From positions 1 to 64,000 of the forward strand of contig JBGTNL010000029.1 of assembly GCA_041743085.1 (NCBI GenBank): a DNA stretch of 64,000 bases, written 5' to 3'. This document shows, piece after piece, positions 37,714 to 45,492 of the stretch. The stretch comes from JAFMPW01 sp041743085 (GTDB taxonomy: Bacteria > Bacteroidota > Bacteroidia > Flavobacteriales > Flavobacteriaceae). The notes beneath the pieces were generated by a model. That model worked only from the letters and a program-made list of their open reading frames with translations. It made no database searches and had not been told where the DNA came from. Within the stretch, counting starts at the first letter, position 1; each line of letters begins with the position of its first letter. A program made the position numbers and the translations under genes.

Positions 37714-38008
37714 TTAACTCTCTACCAACTGACACTTCCAGCACATTTCCGCTCCATTGCATTCCGGGCAATGAGCTTCGTACCAATTGTCCTGGACACT
37801 AGCCCATATTTTGAACTTTCCGCCCTGCACTAAACTGGAACGCTCCGCTCCCAAGCCCAAAATATGGGTTAGAGTCCGCTTCACCAGAATTCATCTCTTC
37901 ATTTTGTTCTACTTCAAGAGGGTTTGAAATTTCACGATATGGGGTTTTCAATACACTGCCCGAACCGCCAGCCTTACCTTTATTTGACGGCGAACTACCA
38001 ATATTCAT
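37714..38008 (-). pseudogene. Frame-broken small ORF with a CPEC/CWKC zinc-ribbon-like end
   Basis: Two minus-strand frames adjoin. The frame at 37799-38008 reads through SNPYFGLGSGAFQFSAG. A second frame ends at 37714 with NWYEAHCPECNGAEMCWKC followed by QLVES and a stop. The two CxxC pairs in the latter look like a small zinc ribbon. They may be parts of one broken gene or unrelated. I do not recognise a family, so support is weak. Confidence 0.25.
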
Positions 38009-38109
38009 TCCTGGACGACGGCATAAACGTAGTTCACATTTTGGATCCCCGAGAACCTAAATGTTAAACTAATTTGATCACAGACCTTTCCCAAGTATAA
38101 CATAAAAGC

Positions 38110-38132
38110 AGGACACGCAATAGGACACGTTC
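38110..38132. repeat. AGGACACG tandem motif, candidate integrase arm site
   Basis: AGGACACGCAATAGGACACG is the near copy of the motif at 18060-18083, in the same orientation. It lies about 95 bp inside the tRNA-side end of the 18-38 kb island. Confidence 0.55.
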
Positions 38133-38185
38133 GATATCAAATTTGTACTGTTTTGGCACGATTTGACAGTATTTTAAAAAAGACA

Positions 38186-38216
38186 AAACCCTGTAAACCA
38201 ATGATTTACAGGGTTT
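38186..38216 (-). terminator. Strong hairpin downstream of tRNA-Pro
   Basis: The 12-bp arms AAACCCTGTAAA (38186-38197) and TTTACAGGGTTT (38205-38216) pair perfectly around a 7-base loop. On the minus strand, where the tRNA is read, the stem is followed by T-rich sequence. It lies 13 bp beyond the tRNA 3' end, so an intrinsic terminator is the simplest reading, although it belongs to the integrated island rather than to the original locus. Confidence 0.65.
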
Positions 38217-38226
38217 AAAAACTTTC

Positions 38227-38248
38227 AGTCGGGATGACAGGATTTGAA
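38227..38248. other. att site within the tRNA-Pro 3' end
   Basis: This is the partner of the identical 22-bp repeat at 17984-18005. The island between them restores the tRNA 3' end, as tRNA-targeting integrases do. Confidence 0.8.
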
Positions 38249-38303
38249 CCTGCGACCACACGGCCCCCAGCCGTGTACGCTAACCGGACTGCGCCACATC
38301 CCG
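38229..38303 (-). tRNA. tRNA-Pro (anticodon GGG)
   Basis: Reading the minus strand, the acceptor arm CGGGATG pairs with CATCCCG, followed by discriminator A. The anticodon stem CACGG/CCGTG encloses the loop CTGGGGG, giving anticodon GGG for CCC/CCU proline codons. The T-arm contains GGTTCAAATCC. CCA is not encoded. The 3' end serves as the insertion site for mobile elements. Confidence 0.95.
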
Positions 38304-38520
38304 AATCACTAAAATTCGCTCAAGTGTCATTATGTCTCAGACTCCTTAACCATTTGTTGACTCCCCCGTGGTGCAGCCTGCCCTGAGCGAAGGCGAAGGG
38401 CCACATCCCGAATCACTAAAATTCGCTCAAATGTCATTATGTCTCAGACTCCTTAACCATTTGTTGACTCCCCCCTGTGGTGCAGCTGGTCCTGAGCCAA
38501 GACGAAAGGCCACATCCCGA
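38294..38520. repeat. 107-bp tandem duplication beginning inside the tRNA-Pro 5' end
   Basis: The block that starts with CCACATCCCGAATCACTAAA at 38294 recurs at 38401 with few changes, and a third start (CCACATCCCGA) appears at 38510. Each unit includes the first 10 bases of the tRNA gene, its presumed promoter side, and an end block containing CCTGAGCGAAG-type sequence (38379-38398, 38488-38507). Confidence 0.85.
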
Positions 38521-38548
38521 AAGGGGTTGCAAAAATATAAAAGTTGTT

Positions 38549-39280
38549 GCTAATAGTTCTAACTTTTGAAAAAAAAGTATGAGATAAGCCCCTCTCTTAC
38601 CGCTATTTCCGATCAGACAGTTTTTCGGCCCGGATCAAAGTTGCTATATAGTCGCTTTCGTGACTTTAAATGGGCAAGCCCCTGGAAGTAATTAAGTACA
38701 TTTTTTCATTCAAATCACTATTACAACAAGAATTCCAATGATTTGTTAACTTTCCCCGCGGCAATACCATTTTTCCTAAACTGGTTGAAAAGGAAAAATT
38801 AGGTATTATCTTGAAACGCCAACAGACTGTTTTAACTGGCGATGGTAGGGGAGGGTAAAATATAAAGATAATCGACACGCTATATAAGGTCGTCAAATCG
38901 GGAAAAAGGCAGTCTTAAATTAAATCCGCACAGTCGGGAATTTGAAAAAACAATACCCGTGTAAAAAAAAGTACATTTATTATTATTGTTGTCCGGTAAA
39001 ACTTTTTAAAAATGCCAAAACTACAAGTATATTGGGCGTTTCCATTATATTTGTTATCCAAGGGCTTGCTTTTCATACATTGCCAATAAGTATGAACGTA
39101 CCCTTTGGCGCCTGAAATCAGCTATATAATTTTCAGTTGGTTACAATCAAGTCTTGTGTCTTATGTCTTGTAACGCAGCGGTCTTACGTCTTTAACCGGA
39201 CATTAGTGATTTATTATTATCTTGAATATAGAATATCGAACGAAAGCAAAGATTGTCTATAAATAAAAAGAAGAGACCAC
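38549..39280. other. Intergenic region upstream of the RraA-family gene
   Basis: About 730 bp with no protein-like frame. It is AT-rich and contains a degenerate purine stretch near 38845-38865. No RNA gene or strong hairpin was recognised. The promoters of the tRNA (minus) and of the RraA-family gene (plus) must lie at its two ends. Confidence 0.4.
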
Positions 39281-40228
39281 ATGTCCCTGAAGAAGAACCT
39301 AGTATCACTCTTGTTCCTTGTTTTTGCTGCAACGACTTGTTCACAGCAAATTTCAAAGGATGAACTTAGTTTCTTGACCCCGGAATGGAAAGGCGAACGC
39401 TTTGATGACGGTCGGCCGAAAGTGCCTGATGAAATTCTTGCACGCATGAAAGGGGTGACCATGGAGGAAGCATGGGCCGTATTAAAAGGGGAAAATTTTA
39501 AGTACCAGTATGCAGAAGGCTGGCAGATGATAAATCCGGACAGTATTCTCGTGGGTAGGGCTGTGACCGCTGTTTTTGTTCCCGGACGCCCGGACATTCA
39601 CCGGGTCATCGATGATAGAGGGCATAATAAGGACGGAAGAATTAAGTCGCAAAATGCGTGGACCATAGATATGTTGGTGAAAGGAGATGTATATGTGGTT
39701 GATCAGTTTGGAGCTCATATTGATGGCCCTACCATAGGGGACAACCTTGGGAATTCCATATTTGCAAAAACAGGCAATGGAATAGTATATGACGGTGCCA
39801 TACGTGATATTGACGGTTTAAGGGAAATTGGCTCTTTCACCTCATTTTTTCGCAGCTACCATCCTTCCCACCACTTAAACAATCCTGATGGCGAACTGAA
39901 CACAACCCTGGTGGGGATAAATACCCCCACCCGTATCGGAATGGCAACCGTTATGCCAGGGGATGTGGTGCTTGGCCGGGATGGCGGTGTTATCTTTATT
40001 CCGCCGCATCTTGCTGAGAAAGTAGTAAAGACTTCAGAAATAGTCAGGTTAAGGGATATGTTTGGTCACCAAAGGCTGCGGGAACAAAAATATACCCCGG
40101 GTCAGATCGATTCCCGATGGTCCGACGAGATTGAAAAGGATTTCTCGAAATGGCTCAATGACCATATGGACGAACTTCCTGTTCCCAGGGCACAAATACA
40201 GGAACTGCTAAAAACACGCACCTGGTAA
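39281..40228 (+). CDS. Exported RraA-family protein
   Basis: The leader (LVSLLFLVFAATTCSQQ) marks a secreted protein, perhaps a lipoprotein through the cysteine of ATTC. The mature chain shows the RraA/HMG-aldolase fold: GRAVTAVFVPGRPDI, DQFGAHIDGPTIGDNLGNSI, GIVYDGAIRDIDGLREIG, then GMATVMPGDVVLGRDGGVIF. The G-D-N-L-x-A-like loop and the R-D motif bind Mg and pyruvate-type substrates in the aldolase branch. Cytoplasmic RraA inhibits RNase E, but an exported copy is more likely an aldolase or lyase. It precedes a Tat-exported enolase-superfamily gene, suggesting a shared acid-sugar pathway. Confidence 0.85.
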   Translation: MSLKKNLVSLLFLVFAATTCSQQISKDELSFLTPEWKGERFDDGRPKVPDEILARMKGVTMEEAWAVLKGENFKYQYAEGWQMINPDSILVGRAVTAVFVPGRPDIHRVIDDRGHNKDGRIKSQNAWTIDMLVKGDVYVVDQFGAHIDGPTIGDNLGNSIFAKTGNGIVYDGAIRDIDGLREIGSFTSFFRSYHPSHHLNNPDGELNTTLVGINTPTRIGMATVMPGDVVLGRDGGVIFIPPHLAEKVVKTSEIVRLRDMFGHQRLREQKYTPGQIDSRWSDEIEKDFSKWLNDHMDELPVPRAQIQELLKTRTW

Positions 40229-40350
40229 AATCTTTGATGTCTGATCGCCATTCGGGGCATTTGTGACCTCCGGCCTTTAAATAAAAATAAATTTCCACAG
40301 ATGAAAGGAACATTAATAAATTTTAAACTTTTTTTCACAAATGGAGATGT

Positions 40351-40406
40351 TTAACCCCAGAAATTTCGGGGTTAATGTGAGAGCGTAGCGGTTATCTACG
40401 TTCTCA
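40351..40406. terminator. Two tandem hairpins between the RraA and enolase-superfamily genes
   Basis: The first is TTAACCCC (40351-40358) with GGGGTTAA (40368-40375). The second is TGAGAGCGTA (40378-40387) with TACGTTCTCA (40397-40406), one G-T pair. They could terminate the RraA transcript or form a leader structure for the next gene. Confidence 0.5.
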
Positions 40407-40471
40407 ACCTGCCTGTATCCTTTAGGTTTTTTAATTAATTAATTTTCAGATAATTAAAAGGATTTAAACGT

Positions 40472-41749
40472 ATGAAAAACTCAAGACGAGAATTTTTAGC
40501 GAAAGCCGCGGCCACAACGGCATGCACAGCCTTACCCTTTGTAAATTATGGAAAAGTATATGAAACTGCCATAGACCGTTCCTCTAAATTTTCGGCTCCG
40601 TCTAACCTGAAGATCACTGATATAAAATGTGGATACACCCGGGGTGGACATAGTCTTTTTGTAAAAATATACACCGATCAGGATATCATCGGGCATGGCG
40701 AAGGTGTAGATGCCACACCGGGAACATATCATCTGGTCAAAATGTTCGGTAAGCGGCTGGAAGGCAAAAGTCCGCTAAATGTACATCGGTTGTTCGAGGA
40801 CATCCGCAGATCCGGTTTTTTTGAAGGTGCCCAGGCAGGCATGTTCGTGGCGGTATTAACAGCGGTGGAAACCGCATTGTGGGATTTGGCGGGCAAGGCG
40901 TTGGGATTACCGGTATACCAGTTGTTGGGTGGAAAATTTCGGGATAAGATAAGAGTATATATGGATACCGCCCTTTACCAAAATAAACTACCTGCTCCGG
41001 AAGACTTTGCCGCTGCCGCCAAAGAAGCAGTGAATATGGGCTTTACAGCCGTAAAATTTGATCTGGATCAGAGCAATGATCCTAACAAATATGACCACTA
41101 CAACTGGACGGCCAGCCCCGCGGAGGTGCAGCGAATGTACGATCAAATGGCTGCGGCGAGGGAGGCGGTTGGACCAAATATCGATATTTGTGCGGATATG
41201 CACGGCCGGTATGATGCGGTCACCGGGGAACGCGTGGCCAAGGTTCTGGAGCCGCTGAACATGATGTGGCTTGAAGAGCCGATACCTGCGGAGAATGCGG
41301 ATGCGTATAAGAAAATAACGGCATCTACAAGTACTCCTATTTGTGCAGGTGAGAACCATTATCTGGCCCATGGTTTCAGACCTTTATTGGAGACCGGAGC
41401 AGTTGACATCATTATGCCCGATCTGCAGAAAGCCGGAGGTTTGGGTGAAGCACAACGCATTGCAAATCTGGCCAATCTGTACTATGTGCCGTTTGCCCCA
41501 CATATGGTGGCTTCCTACCTGGGTGCAATGGCCTCGTGCCATGTCTGCGCCTCTGTCCCCAACTTTATGATACTGGAATGGCAGATCTATTTTCACAAGG
41601 ATCCCATGTTTAAGGAGATCGTAACTTTTGACGGCCCTATGACGGAAAATGGATTCATCAGACTATCGGAAAAACCGGGGATAGGTGTGGAGATCAACGA
41701 AGAAGGGATGCGAAAATATGCGGTCAAAGAGGTGCCCTTTTTTGAATGA
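40472..41749 (+). CDS. Tat-exported mandelate racemase/muconate lactonizing-type enzyme
   Basis: A twin-arginine leader (NSRREFLAKAAATTACTALP) starts this 425-residue protein. Residues about 45-160 are the capping domain; the barrel follows. The catalytic K-x-D appears as AVKFDLDQ near residue 195. Metal ligands are Asp in DICADMHGRYD, Glu in MWLEEPIP and Glu in ICAGENHYLAHGF. Enolase-superfamily enzymes abstract the proton next to a carboxylate and typically dehydrate acid sugars (gluconate or galactarate type). Export to the periplasm is unusual outside Bacteroidota. The substrate cannot be told from motifs. Confidence 0.88.
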   Translation: MKNSRREFLAKAAATTACTALPFVNYGKVYETAIDRSSKFSAPSNLKITDIKCGYTRGGHSLFVKIYTDQDIIGHGEGVDATPGTYHLVKMFGKRLEGKSPLNVHRLFEDIRRSGFFEGAQAGMFVAVLTAVETALWDLAGKALGLPVYQLLGGKFRDKIRVYMDTALYQNKLPAPEDFAAAAKEAVNMGFTAVKFDLDQSNDPNKYDHYNWTASPAEVQRMYDQMAAAREAVGPNIDICADMHGRYDAVTGERVAKVLEPLNMMWLEEPIPAENADAYKKITASTSTPICAGENHYLAHGFRPLLETGAVDIIMPDLQKAGGLGEAQRIANLANLYYVPFAPHMVASYLGAMASCHVCASVPNFMILEWQIYFHKDPMFKEIVTFDGPMTENGFIRLSEKPGIGVEINEEGMRKYAVKEVPFFE

Positions 41750-41891
41750 CCATTTGGTAACCGGCTTGAATATGAAGTGGTAAAGAGCTGCGTCCCGGGC
41801 CTGACCTATAGATTAGCAGGGATACGAAAATCACTTGTAAAAGTAAAAGTTCTGGCGGTTTCAATGGTAATTCCTGAGATACATTGAGCAC

Positions 41892-41925
41892 TTGACAAAA
41901 ATTTAATCAAAATCTTGTATATTTA
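41892..41925 (+). promoter_or_regulatory. Possible flavobacterial promoter of the sigma-factor gene
   Basis: TTGAC (41892-41896) and TATATTTA (41918-41925) resemble the Bacteroidota -33 TTG and -7 TAnnTTTG boxes. The gap of 23 bases is at the long end. It lies about 110 bp before the sigma-factor start. Confidence 0.35.
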
Positions 41926-42038
41926 ATAGGTATTAAAACAATTAAAATCGGATAATATTTGTTTATCAGCATTTGGACAAAAACAACTGGGTTGGAACCG
42001 AAATCAGGTCTGTTGAACACATTTATGTAAGTGGATCA

Positions 42039-42533
42039 ATGAAAGCAGCGGGAACGGAAGAAATAAAGGGAATATTCCTAAAACACTACAGGGAATGGTG
42101 CCTGTGGTCATATAGTTACCTTGAAAACATGGACGAGGCAGAGGATGTGGTGCAGGATGTTCTAGTCAAAATTTTGGAAAGACAAGACAAAGAGGAAATT
42201 TTGAATCTTGATAGTTATATTAAGGCAGCGGTGCGGAATGCAAGTTTAAAAAAAATCCAGCAGTCCCGGGGAGTACAGAAAATCTACCAGGATACCGAGA
42301 TAGCCGCACCGTCTTATGAAGACCACTTAATGGGCTTAGAAGCCGATGCAAAAGTCCAAAAAGCCATTGAAGGACTGCCTGAGCAAAGTAGAAGGGCACT
42401 GAAGTTCTGTGTAATGGACGGTTTGAGTTATGAAAATGCGGCGGATTCTATGGAAATATCCGTAAATACCGTAAAATATCATTTAAAAAAGGCCTATAAA
42501 GAACTCCGTTTCAAATTAAGGGATACTTATTAG
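42039..42533 (+). CDS. ECF-like RNA polymerase sigma factor
   Basis: The start is the ATG at 42039 (MKAAGTEEIKGIFLKHY); an in-frame TTG 66 bp upstream is less likely. Region 2 is EWCLWSYSYLENMDEAEDVV then QDVLVKILERQ (about residues 18-48). Region 4 has SRRALKFCVMDGLSYENAAD followed by SMEISVNTVKYHLKKAYKEL, a clear HTH. The Bacteroidota family often works with FecR-type anti-sigma factors and SusC/D transporters, but no anti-sigma gene follows: a terminator and the oxyR gene do. It is therefore an orphan, possibly controlled at transcription. Confidence 0.88.
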   Translation: MKAAGTEEIKGIFLKHYREWCLWSYSYLENMDEAEDVVQDVLVKILERQDKEEILNLDSYIKAAVRNASLKKIQQSRGVQKIYQDTEIAAPSYEDHLMGLEADAKVQKAIEGLPEQSRRALKFCVMDGLSYENAADSMEISVNTVKYHLKKAYKELRFKLRDTY

Positions 42534-42540
42534 TGAAACC

Positions 42541-42617
42541 CCATTTTAACAATTCCGCTTTTTAAGCGGGAGCGGTTAAAATGGATGGTTGAACTAACCC
42601 CGCTTCTTCAGCGGGGT
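42541..42617 (+). terminator. Double hairpin between sigma factor and oxyR
   Basis: The long arm pair CCATTTTAAC (42541-42550) and GTTAAAATGG (42575-42584) encloses CCGCT-TTTTA-AGCGG (42555-42569). A second stem ACCCCGCT/AGCGGGGT (42597-42617) follows. The two converging genes probably share this as a bidirectional terminator. Confidence 0.65.
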
Positions 42618-42667
42618 CTAGGTTTCATACCTCGATCCCTGGGTCGGTTCCTTCTATTGGGTCCAGT

Positions 42668-42683
42668 CCCGATAGCTATCGGG
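42668..42683. repeat. 16-bp perfect palindrome
   Basis: CCCGATAGCTATCGGG lies between the double hairpin and the oxyR stop. It is the kind of short palindrome scattered through Bacteroidota intergenic regions. Confidence 0.5.
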
Positions 42684-42705
42684 ATGCCCTGGGGTTTAAT
42701 ACCAT

Positions 42706-43641
42706 TTATTTTACTGGACTTATGATATTGACATCCTGAAAGGCAATAGCGCCCCGCACAACTGCTGAAATAACATCCCTCAAGGCTTCCGTAATCTGTA
42801 TTTTAAGCTCTTTTTTATGATAAATGAGACTGATCTCCCTGGCCGGTGACGGATTCCTGAAATATTTTAAATTCTTTTGCTTGGAGACATCTAGCTCGAG
42901 CGTGTTTAAATAGGGCAACAGGGTCATTCCCATATCCTCGTCAGCCAAATTCACAAGAGTTTCAAAACTACCGCTGTGCAACTGAAATTGTTCTTCCTTA
43001 TAATTCCTGGGCAACGTGCAGAGATTAATTACCCCATCCCGGAAACAATGCCCGTCTTGTAATAGGAGGACATCGCTTAATTCCAGATCACTAGGGCTAA
43101 GAGCTTCAAGCCTGCTCAACCTGTGATTTTTTGGGACATAACCCACAAAGGGTTCATAGTACAAAGGCCTTTCCTTTATAAATTCGATCTCCAGGGGAGT
43201 AGCGGCGATACCCCCATCCAAATGTCCATCCTGAATATTTCGAATGAGGCTCTCCGTGCTCTGTTCCTTAATAATAAGATTGACTTTTGGGTATTTTTTT
43301 ATAAAGGTTTTAAGGAACATCGGCAAGAGCGTAGGCATTACAGTGGGAATAATTCCCAGGGTGTATTGTCCGCCTATAAACCCCTTTTCCTGGTCTACAA
43401 TGTCCTTTATCCGTTTAGCTTCATTCACGATATTTTTTGCCTGGGCAACTATTTTCTTGCCTGCTTCGGTAATGGATATTGGTTTCTTACTTCGGTCAAA
43501 TATGAGCACATCCAATTCGTCCTCCAGCTTTTGTACCTGCATACTTAGCGTTGGCTGGGTAACGAAGCTTTTTTCTGCGGCAAGCGTAAAGTTTTGATAC
43601 TCGGCCACCGCCAGTACATATTGTAATTGGGTAATAGTCAT
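42706..43641 (-). CDS. oxyR: OxyR, hydrogen peroxide-sensing LysR regulator
   Basis: The N-terminal LysR HTH is MTITQLQYVLAVAEYQNFTL, then EKSFVTQPTLSMQVQKLED. With the start at 43641, the two redox cysteines fall at residues 199 (DGHCFRDG) and 208 (NLCTLPRN), exactly the C199/C208 pair of E. coli OxyR. Peroxide should oxidise them to a disulfide and switch the protein to an activator. It is divergent from dps, a classical OxyR target, with about 100 bp of shared upstream DNA. An in-frame ATG one codon earlier (43644) is also possible. Confidence 0.93.
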   Translation of the reverse strand: MTITQLQYVLAVAEYQNFTLAAEKSFVTQPTLSMQVQKLEDELDVLIFDRSKKPISITEAGKKIVAQAKNIVNEAKRIKDIVDQEKGFIGGQYTLGIIPTVMPTLLPMFLKTFIKKYPKVNLIIKEQSTESLIRNIQDGHLDGGIAATPLEIEFIKERPLYYEPFVGYVPKNHRLSRLEALSPSDLELSDVLLLQDGHCFRDGVINLCTLPRNYKEEQFQLHSGSFETLVNLADEDMGMTLLPYLNTLELDVSKQKNLKYFRNPSPAREISLIYHKKELKIQITEALRDVISAVVRGAIAFQDVNIISPVK

Positions 43642-43676
43642 CAATAATAAATTAGAGTGATAAATGTATAAAAACT

Positions 43677-43691
43677 ATCAATAAAATTGAT
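43677..43691. promoter_or_regulatory. Inverted repeat in the oxyR-dps intergenic region
   Basis: ATCAAT-AAA-ATTGAT is a perfect inverted repeat centred between the two divergent starts. It is a candidate binding site for OxyR or another LysR-type regulator, although it does not fit the enterobacterial OxyR consensus closely. Confidence 0.4.
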
Positions 43692-43744
43692 GCTCTTTTA
43701 GATTTATATATGATAAATTTATGCTAAATATAAATTTATCCATT

Positions 43745-44224
43745 ATGAAACTAAATAGCATAGGACTAAATGCGGAGAAATCCATAGCATTAGGCAAGGA
43801 TCTTAATATTCTGCTCGCGAACTTTCAACGCTATTACCAGAATTTAAGAGGAATTCACTGGAATATAAAGGGCAAACGTTTTTTTGATCTTCATATCAAA
43901 TTTGAAGAACTGTATACCGATGCCAATATCAAGGTAGATGGGATCGCAGAGCGAATATTGACCTTAGGTGGAGTCCCCTTCCATACCTTCGAGGACTATC
44001 AGAAAAATTCCAAAGTTCCGGTTGGCAAAAACGTAACCAGGGATGAGGATGCCATTCGCCTTATCGTGGATTCTTTGACCGAACTATTGGCCATTGAGAG
44101 AAGAATTCTGGATGCTTCCGCAGATGCGGACGACGAAGGAACTAACTCTATGATGAGTGATTTTATCACACAGCAGGAAAAAACGGTCTGGATGATGAAA
44201 GCCTGGTTGGCAGAGGAAATATGA
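43745..44224 (+). CDS. dps: Dps-family DNA-binding ferritin
   Basis: The start is taken at 43745 (MKLNSIGLNAEKSIA); an ATG 24 bp upstream is also in frame. The four-helix ferritin-like body carries the Dps ferroxidase ligands with their usual spacing: His38 (GIHWNIKG), His50 (FDLHIKFEE), Asp65 and Glu69 (VDGIAER). At the position of the usual third ligand there is Glu54 instead of Asp. Dps oxidises iron with peroxide inside a 12-mer and protects DNA. The divergent oxyR gene fits peroxide induction. Confidence 0.92.
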   Translation: MKLNSIGLNAEKSIALGKDLNILLANFQRYYQNLRGIHWNIKGKRFFDLHIKFEELYTDANIKVDGIAERILTLGGVPFHTFEDYQKNSKVPVGKNVTRDEDAIRLIVDSLTELLAIERRILDASADADDEGTNSMMSDFITQQEKTVWMMKAWLAEEI

Positions 44225-44427
44225 ATTGAGGGTCACTGTTGAAGGACTTCGTTTAAAAAGGTTTTGTAGTAGGGAACAGCGTACAATTAGCCGGCCAAAA
44301 TTAGAATTGTGTTTTATCGATTCGATATTATAAGAGGCAAAACTTGTACCTGCTACCGATTTTCGGTATCTTAATCTTTTAGCCAATTTGTAAAAGTTTA
44401 AATCCCTTCAATATCATTTCTACCTTC

Positions 44428-45321
44428 ATGGAACATACTGAATTATCGCAAATCGGGAAGATGCTTAATTCGCAGGGCTACATCAGCGAAGACGCTATAG
44501 CAATGTCCATTTTCCTGGCGATGAAATTGGAAAAACCTTTACTAATCGAGGGCCCCGCCGGAGTGGGCAAGACAGAGATAGGCAAGGTAATGGCGAAAGC
44601 ACTGGACACGGATTTGATCCGGCTTCAGTGTTATGAAGGTCTCGATAGTTCACATGCGCTGTATGAATGGAACTATCAGCACCAACTGCTGTTCCTAAAA
44701 ATGCAGGAGGGCAAAAATGGGGATATCGGCAGCATGGAAGAAACCATTTTCTCCGATAGATTTCTTTTAAAAAGACCAGTGCTCCAAGCAATTACCCACC
44801 ACAAAAAACCTGTTTTATTGATAGATGAAATAGACCGTTCCGATGAAGAGTTCGAAAGTTTTTTACTCGAGGTATTGTCCGATTGGCAGGTGACGATACC
44901 GGAAATCGGGACCATAGCGGCAACGAGCAAACCCCAGGTTATTCTTACCGGGAACAGGACGCGGGAATTGTCCGAGGCCCTGAGAAGAAGATGCTTATAC
45001 CTCTGGATAGATTATCCGGACTTTGAAAAGGAATTGGCAATAGTAAAAACAAAAGTGCCTGAGGTGGATGCCAAACTTGGCAGAGAGATCTGTGCTTTTA
45101 TGAACGAACTACGGCAATTAAAGTTAGAGAAAACCCCGGGGATTTCCGAGACAATTGATTGGGCACGTGCGTTGACAATAATGCATCTAACGCACCTTGA
45201 TAAGGAAATTGTTGAGCGTACTTTGGGGGTGGTACTTAAAGATTGGCAGGATATCCGAAGAACCCGGGACGCACTTTCTGAACTACTGGAAAAGACCGGG
45301 GTGGTTTCAAGGATCACTTGA
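44428..45321 (+). CDS. coxD: MoxR-family AAA ATPase, CoxD-like
   Basis: Walker A is EGPAGVGKTEIG at residues 41-52, Walker B is PVLLIDEIDRSDEEFE near residue 130, and the sensor/arginine finger is LTGNRTRELSEALRRRCLYL. In CO dehydrogenase and related clusters, CoxD is a membrane-associated chaperone that helps insert the sulfur-copper or molybdenum cofactor into the large subunit. It lies 171 bp upstream of a CoxE-like von Willebrand gene, its usual partner. It starts a run of six co-directional genes for a molybdenum hydroxylase. Confidence 0.9.
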   Translation: MEHTELSQIGKMLNSQGYISEDAIAMSIFLAMKLEKPLLIEGPAGVGKTEIGKVMAKALDTDLIRLQCYEGLDSSHALYEWNYQHQLLFLKMQEGKNGDIGSMEETIFSDRFLLKRPVLQAITHHKKPVLLIDEIDRSDEEFESFLLEVLSDWQVTIPEIGTIAATSKPQVILTGNRTRELSEALRRRCLYLWIDYPDFEKELAIVKTKVPEVDAKLGREICAFMNELRQLKLEKTPGISETIDWARALTIMHLTHLDKEIVERTLGVVLKDWQDIRRTRDALSELLEKTGVVSRIT

Positions 45322-45492
45322 AAAATGTCTTATGCACGGTGCTCGAAGCGCGATGACCAAAGTCCATCCGAGGAAAGGCTATGAAATCCAATACTCTTAA
45401 ACTGAGATCTGGCAAGATACAATTTTGTCGCATTGAAACTATGTAAATTATGCGGCAAGGTTCGTAATGAAATCCGCCGAGCACCGAGCACC

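Noticed and set aside
37799..38008. A 69-codon frame taken as a separate gene
   Set aside because: No known domain; it adjoins a second frame with a zinc-ribbon-like end. I list both as a weak pseudogene only.
38666..38896. A 76-codon minus-strand frame before the RraA gene
   Set aside because: Composition is not protein-like and the region has no conserved motif.
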